Positions 6,673 to 12,698 of a stretch of 13,780 bases of DNA are shown one piece after another. The stretch comes from Bryobacteraceae bacterium. Its GTDB lineage: Bacteria > Acidobacteriota > Terriglobia > Bryobacterales > Bryobacteraceae. Location: positions 1 to 13,780 of the forward strand of contig JARKOC010000054.1 in the NCBI GenBank assembly GCA_029975915.1. The letters are read 5' to 3'. Position 1 is the first letter of the stretch. The number at the start of each line of letters is the position of its first letter. Both the position numbers and the translations under genes were made by a program. The notes below the pieces were generated by a model. It made no database searches. It was not told where the DNA came from and was given only the letters and a program-made list of their open reading frames with translations.

Positions 6673-6967
6673 TAGTGTTCCATTCGAGAGATCACTATCG
6701 GGGAAAACCCGAACCCGTGATCAGATGTCTCGATTGTGTGCGTGAGTGTTGAAGGCTGCGGGCGGGGCCTAGGTTCGGGCTCGTTACGCTGAGTGTCCAC
6801 TGCAAGCAGTCCGAACAACGACGTGGATGTGTCCATTGGACTCCAATGGCGGTTTACGACAGGGAACTCTTGAATCTTACCGTGGAGGTCGACAACGGTG
6901 CAGTGGAGATGTGGGAGGTCTCCTGGATCACAGTGATGTCTCTGGGACAGGAAGCGAGTCGAGCCGG
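6673..6967. promoter_or_regulatory. Gene-free stretch with three palindromes
   Basis: No convincing gene is seen in these 295 bases. Three palindromes stand out: ACTGC-aa-GCAGT at 6799-6810, CCATTGGA-c-TCCAATGG at 6833-6849 (two perfect 8-base arms around one base), and ATCAC-a-GTGAT at 6927-6937. An inverted pair CCCGAACC (6708-6715) and GGTTCGGG (6772-6779) lies closer to the peptide operon. The region sits upstream of the minus-strand peptide operon and downstream of the small membrane-protein gene at 6968-7324, so these may be operators. The 17-base one has arms too close together to form a good hairpin, which favours protein binding over a terminator. Confidence 0.4.
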
Positions 6968-7324
6968 TCAGGTCACTAGCTCGGCCGACTCAATCTTTGT
7001 TCTTCGTTCGGGGTGCACGGCGGCTGCTTCCCGCAGACGTGCGCGGCCCAGCAGGATCAGGCTGACGGGTCCCATGATGATGAACTTCATCGTGTTCCAC
7101 AGGCATAGGAGGACGAGGAGGTTGAGCCATCCGGGTCCGCCGTCTGCGATGAGGGTCGTGAAGGTGCTCGCCGCGAGGAGGTAGGGCATGGCAAGGAGCA
7201 TCGCCGGCACGCCCCATTTCAGTCCTCGTCGGGTGCGGATGGCGTCGAGGAGGATGTTGGTGGGCATGTAGCGGCGCAGGAATGCGCGGGTGTGGACGCT
7301 GAGGTTCCAGAGCTGGCGGATCAT
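6968..7324 (-). CDS. Small conserved two-helix membrane protein (often labelled 'sulfate permease')
   Basis: The 118-residue product begins MIRQLWNLSV and has a basic segment (RRYMPTNILLDAIRTRRGLKW), a membrane helix at about 38-58 and a second hydrophobic stretch at 65-93 (WLNLLVLLCLWNTMKF...), then a charged tail. I recall close relatives across actinobacterial plasmids and integrative elements that databases call sulfate permease. The protein is far too short for a SulP transporter and lacks its domains, so that label should not be trusted. ATG 7324 is preferred because GAGAGGAA lies about eight bases upstream; the frame could start at GTG 7342. It lies downstream of the relaxase on the same strand, 152 bases away, which fits a transfer-linked membrane component. 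Confidence 0.78.
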   Translation of the reverse strand: MIRQLWNLSVHTRAFLRRYMPTNILLDAIRTRRGLKWGVPAMLLAMPYLLAASTFTTLIADGGPGWLNLLVLLCLWNTMKFIIMGPVSLILLGRARLREAAAVHPERRTKIESAELVT

Positions 7325-7476
7325 GACGGGGGTTCCTCTCACATGCGCGACGGATCGTCCGAGGCGGTGCGTGTGTGAGTGGCCTTGCGGCCTGCCCCGA
7401 GGAGCGTCATATCAAGGAGAAATCCGCCTCATCTACCAAGATACGACGCACCGGCGACATTCGGAAGAGCACCGGG

Positions 7477-10400
7477 TCACAGGCGCCGGCTCGCACCCTC
7501 CCGCCGAACTGTCCGTGACGGATCGTCGTGCCCTTCTGTACTCGCGAGGTCGCGGAGTCGCGCGAGAGCGGCTTTCGCACGGGCGGCGTCGATCTTCTGC
7601 GCATCGCTGTCGGGTGCCGGGTCGAGCGGTGTGCGGGTGGTGATGCCGTACCGGTCGCGGTATGCGGCCACCGTCTGCGCTTGCCGCCGCCATGCTGCTG
7701 CGGCTTCCAGCTCGGCGGGTGCGTCCCCGAGTGCGAGCGCCCATTCCTGCCGCTCGCTGAGGGCTTGGTTGAGGACGGCTTCGGCGCGCTGCTGGATCAG
7801 CTGGCGACGTTCCGTGAGCGCCTTCTTCATCTCGGTGCTGATCGGGCCGGTGGCTTCGGGGATGAGACCGACGATCAGGCGGGGAACCTTGCGGGTGCGG
7901 CCGGAACCGGCGGGGCGCGCGGTGGCTCGGACCAGTCGGTGGTGCAGGACGGAGGCGATGTCGTCGGCGTCCTCGAAGCCGCGGGCGGCTACCAGGCGCG
8001 GCATGAGGGCGTCGATGTTGTGGTGGTTCGCCTCCGCACGTCTCAGTTCGGCAGCGAGTGCCCCGAACGTGTCGGATTGGATCGCGTCTTCTGCCTCGTC
8101 CGGAGTGAGGCCGGATTGGCGGATGAGGGTGGCGAAGCGGTCGTGTTGCGCGGCTTGCGCGATCGTCTCGTACTCTGCCGCGAGCTGAGCGATCGACCCC
8201 CACGCTTCCTGCTCGGCGGCGATCATCTCGTGCGCCGAGAGTTCGGCACCGACGTGCTGCAGCACCCCGTAAAGCACACTCCTCGCTGTCACTGCCGGAT
8301 CATCCGCGGGGTGTGGGGTGGTGTGGTTGTCGTCGGGCCGGTCGGTGGCGACATAGACGAGGTTCGCGTGGCGGCCGCGGGTCATCGCGACATACAGGTT
8401 CTCCCTCGTCGTAGACGGATCAACAAGAACATGAGAGGTATCGGTCGTGATGCCCTGCGCCCTATGCGCCGTCACTGCGTACCCCAAGTCAACGTGATCC
8501 GAGACGTAGCCAGCGGGAAGGGTCACGGTGCCGCGTCTGTCGGCGCGGCGGGCGGTGAGCGATCCATCGTCTCGGATGTCGGTGACGATCCAGCGGTCAC
8601 CGTTGCGGACCCACCCGCGTGGAGTGTGGAGGCGGCGGTCGTTCTTCCTGGTGATGATCGTGTCACCGACTCCTGCGCGGGCGTCTCCTTGGAACTGGAC
8701 TTCGCGGCGGGCATCCACGGTGCCATCGAGAATCAGATCAGCGCGGGCACGCTGGTTCAGGACATTGACTGACTCGTTCGAGTCCGCGATCAACACCGTG
8801 GAAACCGCCGCCAGGGTGTCGGCACGCCAAGCGGTGTAGGCGGCGTCGATCATCTTCTCGGTGTCGCCGCCGGTGATGTGGTCGTGCGCGGCGTAGGTGT
8901 CGATCGCTTCGGGGCGGCCGTGGCGGAGGTCGAGGGAGGCCGTTTTCTCCCAGTCGTTGACGAAGCGGTGCACATCGACCAGTTCGGGGGCGTCGCTGCG
9001 GTCGTGGACGAGGAGGGAGAACGCTCCGCCAGCAGTGACGGATTGCAGTTGCGCCCAGTCACCCACCAACAACACCTTCGCACCCACCGCCACCGCGTGC
9101 TCCGTGATCCGGTCGAGGGAGAGGGTGCCGGCGAGGGAGGCTTCGTCCACGATCACCAGCTGACCCTTCCGGAACGATGCCCCGGCGTTCTGGTGGTCTT
9201 GCCACCACTTCGCGGTGTTCTCCGTCCGAACTCCGAGGTCATCGGCGAGGACCTGCGCGGCGACCGCGGACGGCGCGAGCCCGATGACGCTGCCGCGCCC
9301 GTGTTCGCGTTCCCACGCGGTACGCAGAGCGCTCATGGCCGTAGTCTTCCCGGCGCCGGCCGGGCCGACCAGCACATCGACCGCCCGTCCCGAGATCGCG
9401 ACACTCGCAAGTGCTGCGGCCTGATCGTCACTGAGGAAGCGCCCCTCACGGTCCGGTCGCCGGGTGACCTTCTCGATGCTCTCGACCGACACGACGGGTG
9501 CGGTCGTGCTGCGGGCGCGGTCGAGGAGACGGTCTTCGGCGACGAGGATGCCCGGTGACGAGTAGACCGTTGATCCCACTGGGCGGAACCTGCTGGTGTC
9601 ATCAGACCTGCGGAACACAGCAGGGCTCGAGGCCAGTTCCGGCGGGGTCAACCGAATCGAAGCTCGCTCGGCGGCGTCGACGACCATTCCGACGATCGCT
9701 TCACGATCCTGCGTGGTCGCGAACCGGTAGGGCATGGTCTGTCGTGCAGCCTCAGCAGTGAGGTTCCACTTCCGCCAGGTCGAACGCTTCTCACCAACCA
9801 CCTCAACCACACTGTGCCCGAGAGACTCGATCACGTCCAACGGCACATCGTCCGCGCGCAGTAACAGCGGTGTGTCGTTCGCGGTGACGGTGCTCGCCCA
9901 ACGCGCAGCGTCTTCACCGAGAAGGTGCGACGCCCGATCCCGCCACTCCGCAGTGAGGTCCGCGAGAGAACGGACCTGCTTCTCCGGCCGCGTCGCTAAC
10001 GTCGCCTGCGCGCGTAGCTTGATGATCGTCGCAAGCGAGGGCTGTCGGCCGTGACGGGCGACGTACTCGGCAATGAGCCGGTTCTTCTCCTGATCGATCT
10101 GCCGGGACCGGGACGAGAACTCCGCGACCAACCTCTCCGGCACCTTCGTGATCGCCCAGGCGGGGTTGCGGTCACGTCCCATGTCCCGGGCTTCCCACTC
10201 GACGCCGAACGCGCGAGTGAGGTGGTCAGCGAAGACGGCTTCGTGGAGTTCGGAGAGCGCGACGGTGGCGGCGTGCAGGTGGCGGCCGTCGAGGGATCGC
10301 CATTTGCCGTCGTGGGCGGTCTGCACCTTGTTCGAGATCACCACGTGCGTGTGCAGATGCGGGTCACCGGCCCGTGAGTCGTAGTGATCGAACGCGGTTG

Positions 10401-11025
10401 CGATCACCCCCGAGACATCGGCTTGCGCAACCGCCCCATTGCGTCCCGCCGCGCCGACACGGGTTGCCGCAACTTCCCGCTCGATGAGCGCAACCATCTC
10501 CGCAACCGCCGCATGATGCGCATCCGCAATCAACGATTGCGTCCCCGCGTCCGACACCGCCCACAGCACCGACGCGGACTTCGGAATCGAGAACGTGAAA
10601 TCGAACCCCGCAACCGCCTTCCGCACCCCACGAGCACTCTCCTCAGCCTCGATTGCGGCGACCGCCTCAGCACGCTCAGTCACAGGGAGGTCGACATCGA
10701 GCCGCGCAGTGCGACGCTCGACCCGCTCAGTCACCGTCGGATACTTCCGATACGGACTCCCCAGCGGCTGACCACTGATCGGGTCGCGGCCTTGACCTAT
10801 CAGGCGTTGAAGCTGCTCCTCGGAAACCTCATCGCCGACAGTGATCGAGCCGCCGCCGAGCGCGGGGATGGCTGAGCCGATCCACCGGCCGGGCGGGGTT
10901 CCTTCTTCCGTGTAGTACCTAGTGAGCGGTGTGGAGAGCACCCGGTCACCGTCACCGGTGGCGACGGTACGCAGCAGGTACTTGTAGCCGTCGCCGGCGG
11001 ACATCACCCGCATCGAAACCGTCAC
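7477..11025 (-). CDS. traA: MobF-family conjugative relaxase-helicase (TrwC/TraA type)
   Basis: About 1182 residues. The N-terminal relaxase domain has a paired tyrosine (Tyr37-Tyr38 in LTRYYTEEG), FDFTFSIPKS at about 141-150 and the metal-binding histidine triad GDPHLHTHVV at about 221-229. The C-terminal superfamily 1 RecD-like helicase has Walker A VGPAGAGKTT at about 553-562, Walker B VIVDEAS and the late motif VTAHRAQGIT. MobF relaxases nick oriT, stay bound to the strand through tyrosine and unwind the DNA for conjugative transfer. The start is GTG 11025, with GAGGAGAGG nine bases upstream and the typical MRVMSAGDGYKY beginning; the open frame runs on to 11241 but that extension is not protein-like. 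No frameshift is seen. A type IV coupling protein would be expected outside the window. Confidence 0.96.
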   Translation of the reverse strand: MTVSMRVMSAGDGYKYLLRTVATGDGDRVLSTPLTRYYTEEGTPPGRWIGSAIPALGGGSITVGDEVSEEQLQRLIGQGRDPISGQPLGSPYRKYPTVTERVERRTARLDVDLPVTERAEAVAAIEAEESARGVRKAVAGFDFTFSIPKSASVLWAVSDAGTQSLIADAHHAAVAEMVALIEREVAATRVGAAGRNGAVAQADVSGVIATAFDHYDSRAGDPHLHTHVVISNKVQTAHDGKWRSLDGRHLHAATVALSELHEAVFADHLTRAFGVEWEARDMGRDRNPAWAITKVPERLVAEFSSRSRQIDQEKNRLIAEYVARHGRQPSLATIIKLRAQATLATRPEKQVRSLADLTAEWRDRASHLLGEDAARWASTVTANDTPLLLRADDVPLDVIESLGHSVVEVVGEKRSTWRKWNLTAEAARQTMPYRFATTQDREAIVGMVVDAAERASIRLTPPELASSPAVFRRSDDTSRFRPVGSTVYSSPGILVAEDRLLDRARSTTAPVVSVESIEKVTRRPDREGRFLSDDQAAALASVAISGRAVDVLVGPAGAGKTTAMSALRTAWEREHGRGSVIGLAPSAVAAQVLADDLGVRTENTAKWWQDHQNAGASFRKGQLVIVDEASLAGTLSLDRITEHAVAVGAKVLLVGDWAQLQSVTAGGAFSLLVHDRSDAPELVDVHRFVNDWEKTASLDLRHGRPEAIDTYAAHDHITGGDTEKMIDAAYTAWRADTLAAVSTVLIADSNESVNVLNQRARADLILDGTVDARREVQFQGDARAGVGDTIITRKNDRRLHTPRGWVRNGDRWIVTDIRDDGSLTARRADRRGTVTLPAGYVSDHVDLGYAVTAHRAQGITTDTSHVLVDPSTTRENLYVAMTRGRHANLVYVATDRPDDNHTTPHPADDPAVTARSVLYGVLQHVGAELSAHEMIAAEQEAWGSIAQLAAEYETIAQAAQHDRFATLIRQSGLTPDEAEDAIQSDTFGALAAELRRAEANHHNIDALMPRLVAARGFEDADDIASVLHHRLVRATARPAGSGRTRKVPRLIVGLIPEATGPISTEMKKALTERRQLIQQRAEAVLNQALSERQEWALALGDAPAELEAAAAWRRQAQTVAAYRDRYGITTRTPLDPAPDSDAQKIDAARAKAALARLRDLASTEGHDDPSRTVRREGASRRL

Positions 11026-11306
11026 CAGGCACCGCCTCTCCTCAACTCGAAGGTGAGCTCGACAACCCGCAGGCGCGGTGGTTTCTGAGGTCACTTTTGC
11101 GACGGCGCGAACCTCGCTTGCAAGACGCGTGACAACCCGTTCGAGCGAACCGCGAAGGGACCAGACGAGCGAACCTACGGACGCGGAACCCGGGGTGCTG
11201 GCGAGCAGCCTGGGCGTCGGCCGACGGTGTCGACCGTGCACCTGGTTGGTGACCAGCTCGGAGCAGCATCACGGCTCCGGAGATCACCGACCCAGGAGGC
11301 TTGCCG
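11026..11306. other. Divergent region with repeats: oriT candidate and methyltransferase leader
   Basis: These 281 bases separate the divergent relaxase and methyltransferase genes. Direct repeats are visible: GACAACCCG at 11061-11069 and 11131-11139; GAGCGAACC at 11143-11151 and 11167-11175, with a third GCGAACC at 11107-11113. Nearer the methyltransferase is a hairpin with stem CGGAGC (11259-11264) and GCTCCG (11274-11279), enclosed by GGTGA (11248-11252) and TCACC (11284-11288). MobF relaxases are usually encoded beside the origin they nick, so the repeat cluster is the best oriT candidate here. I cannot point to a nic site. The hairpin just upstream of AGGAGG may instead affect methyltransferase expression. 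Confidence 0.4.
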
Positions 11307-12425
11307 ATGGCAGATACGGCTCCCACCGCGCCCGCCGCGCCGCTGCGCGTCGGGTCACTGTTCTCCGGCTACGGAGGACTCGATCTCGCCGTCGAGGAAG
11401 TCTTCGGAGCGAAGACGATCTGGTTCTCTGAGATCAACGAACCCGTCGCCCGCGTCTTCTCCCACCACTGGCCCGATGCCCCTAACCTCGGCGACATCAC
11501 CACCATCGACTGGAACACCGTCCCGCCGGTGGACATTCTCTGCGGCGGGTTTCCCTGCCAGGACGTATCGACGGTCGGGAAGATGGCCGGCCTGAAACCC
11601 GGCACTCGCTCCGGCTTGTGGGCTCGCATGGCAGCAGCGATCGATGTTCTGCAACCGGAGTGGGTCGTGATCGAGAACGTCCGGGGGCTGCTATCTGCAC
11701 CCGCGATCCGCGCACACGTTGAAGGAGACGACGATGAGCAACGCAACCCCGAACATGCAACCCCCGAGGGTGCAACCCCTCGCGGTGTGGAACCCAGCTC
11801 GTGGAATCTGGGAGAGACCGCAACTCGACCTCTTCGGGCAGCAGGAGCAGTTCTGGGAGACCTGGCCGACCTCCGGTACGACGCGCAATGGATCGGTTTA
11901 CCCGCTTCCGCCATCGGCGCACCCCACCCCAGATACCGCGTCTTCATCCTCGCCCACCGCCCTCTTCCGAACCCCACTCGCCTCAGACGCCTCACGCGGC
12001 GGGGAGAGCCTGCAACAGGTGAAAGCACGCCGCGGCACGATCGCGCTCAGCCATCAGATCATCGACCTCGCCCTCCACGGGCCGAGCGGCTACCCGCGCA
12101 CCGAGGAACCCGACAGTCTCTGGAACCTGATCGTGCAACTCTTCAACGCTGGGGAAGATACGCCAGCGCCATAGCCGGCTGGGCACGGATTGTCGGCAGG
12201 CCCGCCCCCGCACCCGCGCTCATCAGCGAAGGAACCGGCCCACGGCCAGCTCCCGCCTTTGTCGAGTGGCTGATGGGCTTGCCCTCGGGCTGGGTGACCA
12301 ATCCTCATCACGGGCTCACCTCGAACCAACAGTTAGCGGCGCTAGGCAACGGTGTCCTGCCCGCGCAGGGAATCCACGCACTACAGGTCCTCTTACCACT
12401 TGGTGGACCGCGCGAATATGGCTGA
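11307..12425 (+). CDS. C5-cytosine-specific DNA methyltransferase
   Basis: The 372 residues carry the ordered motifs of the family: motif I SLFSGYGGLDLAVE (17-30), motif IV GGFPCQDVS with catalytic Cys84, motif VI ENV (123-125), motif VIII in PHPRYRVFILA (207-216) and the closing LGNGVLPAQGIHAL (346-359). It transfers a methyl group from S-adenosylmethionine to cytosine C5. AGGAGG at 11294-11299 sets the ATG at 11307. There is no partner endonuclease in view, so it may be an orphan enzyme that helps the element evade host restriction. Residues 143-289, which include the expected target-recognition region (about 217-281), overlap a second gene in another frame. That part is Arg/Pro-rich and short for a recognition domain, as expected if shaped by double coding. 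Confidence 0.93.
   Translation: MADTAPTAPAAPLRVGSLFSGYGGLDLAVEEVFGAKTIWFSEINEPVARVFSHHWPDAPNLGDITTIDWNTVPPVDILCGGFPCQDVSTVGKMAGLKPGTRSGLWARMAAAIDVLQPEWVVIENVRGLLSAPAIRAHVEGDDDEQRNPEHATPEGATPRGVEPSSWNLGETATRPLRAAGAVLGDLADLRYDAQWIGLPASAIGAPHPRYRVFILAHRPLPNPTRLRRLTRRGEPATGESTPRHDRAQPSDHRPRPPRAERLPAHRGTRQSLEPDRATLQRWGRYASAIAGWARIVGRPAPAPALISEGTGPRPAPAFVEWLMGLPSGWVTNPHHGLTSNQQLAALGNGVLPAQGIHALQVLLPLGGPREYG
11734..12174 (+). CDS. Nested +1-frame gene inside the methyltransferase, phage/element-type hypothetical
   Basis: The 146-codon frame lies wholly within the methyltransferase gene, one base out of phase. It has its own ribosome binding site, GAAGGAG at 11721-11727, six bases before the ATG. 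The product contains WNPARGIWERPQLDLFGQQ, then FWETWPTSGTTRNGSVYPLP and FRTPLASDASRGGES, and ends with a helix around ALSHQIIDLAL. I recall the 'WPTSGMTRNG...TP.ASD..RG' pattern from short proteins in actinobacterial phages and integrative elements, often beside cytosine methyltransferases; function unknown. By hand count about three quarters of its third codon positions are G or C, against roughly half in the methyltransferase frame over the same stretch. That argues this frame is truly coding. It may assist or modulate the methyltransferase. Confidence 0.72.
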   Translation: MSNATPNMQPPRVQPLAVWNPARGIWERPQLDLFGQQEQFWETWPTSGTTRNGSVYPLPPSAHPTPDTASSSSPTALFRTPLASDASRGGESLQQVKARRGTIALSHQIIDLALHGPSGYPRTEEPDSLWNLIVQLFNAGEDTPAP

Positions 12426-12447
12426 TCGGCACTGCCGCCTTCCACCT

Positions 12448-12482
12448 GTAGGGCAGATCATCGTGTCCTCGATGCCCCCTAC
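12448..12482 (+). terminator. Hairpin after the methyltransferase, likely terminator
   Basis: Starting 23 bases after the methyltransferase stop, GTAGGG (12448-12453) pairs with CCCTAC (12477-12482). Within it, CATCG (12459-12463) pairs with CGATG (12470-12474) around a six-base loop. The two-part stem is strong, though no T-run follows, which is common in high-GC actinobacteria. Confidence 0.5.
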
Positions 12483-12527
12483 CGCATGACGTCTCTGCTC
12501 GGAAACAGTGGTCAGGCACTCGTGCGC

Positions 12528-12533
12528 TAGACT
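12528..12533 (+). promoter_or_regulatory. -10 element (TAGACT) of the ABC-F transcription unit
   Basis: TAGACT fits the actinobacterial TANNNT -10. It lies six bases before an ATG at 12540, so transcription would begin at or next to that ATG. No good -35 is seen at the usual distance, which suggests activator dependence or an extended type of promoter. Confidence 0.45.
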
Positions 12534-12539
12534 AAACGC

Positions 12540-12560
12540 ATGCATTTGTACTTCCTGTGA
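12540..12560 (+). CDS. Six-codon leader peptide (MHLYFL) for ABC-F attenuation
   Basis: ATG CAT TTG TAC TTC CTG is followed by TGA: a hexapeptide Met-His-Leu-Tyr-Phe-Leu. There is no ribosome binding site; the -10 places the transcript start on the ATG, so it would be translated as a leaderless message. Many ABC-F and erm resistance genes are preceded by such short ORFs. A drug-stalled ribosome on the leader changes downstream RNA folding and allows expression of the resistance gene. Two hairpins and the ABC-F start follow within 140 bases. Being so short, it could arise by chance; position and the -10 spacing are the support. Confidence 0.5.
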   Translation: MHLYFL

Positions 12561-12570
12561 CGGCTGAGTA

Positions 12571-12638
12571 GGCCCACCACGCTCGTTGAGTATCTCCGAG
12601 TTCGTGGCGGCCACTCGTTCTGACCCGTTTTCTGGGTC
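12571..12638 (+). promoter_or_regulatory. Leader RNA hairpins ahead of the ABC-F gene, possible attenuator
   Basis: Hairpin 1 pairs GGCCCACCACG (12571-12581) with CGTGGCGGCC (12603-12612), with one mismatch and one bulge, and starts 10 bases after the leader-peptide stop. Hairpin 2 pairs GACCC (12622-12626) with GGGTC (12634-12638). GGCGGCC of hairpin 1 can alternatively pair, with one mismatch, with GGTCGCC at 12635-12641, giving mutually exclusive folds. This is the kind of switch expected of drug-induced attenuation. No clear T-run marks a terminator, so control might act through conditional Rho action or translation initiation. Confidence 0.4.
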
Positions 12639-12698
12639 GCCGTCATCTTGTGCGCTTTGTGCTTCCGGGCTCTTGGCGTGCTGCTTCGAAGGATTCAC

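Noticed and set aside
6846..7184. Plus-strand 112-codon frame beginning inside the 17-base palindrome
   Set aside because: No ribosome binding site. The second half is antisense to the conserved small membrane protein and reads as Arg-rich noise; the first 40 residues match nothing I know.
7433..8203. Minus-strand 256-codon frame partly overlapping the end of the relaxase
   Set aside because: The product is Arg/Pro/His-rich, with no domain pattern, and lies out of frame over the relaxase C-terminus.
7528..8772. Long plus-strand open frame (414 codons) across the relaxase C-terminal part
   Set aside because: It is antisense to well-supported relaxase-helicase coding sequence. Its product is Val/Gly/Asp-Arg-rich, with no recognisable domain, as expected of a high-GC shadow frame.
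11026..11241. 72-residue N-terminal extension of the relaxase frame
   Set aside because: The extension is low in protein-like pattern and covers the repeat region. GTG 11025 has a strong ribosome binding site and yields the usual relaxase N-terminus.
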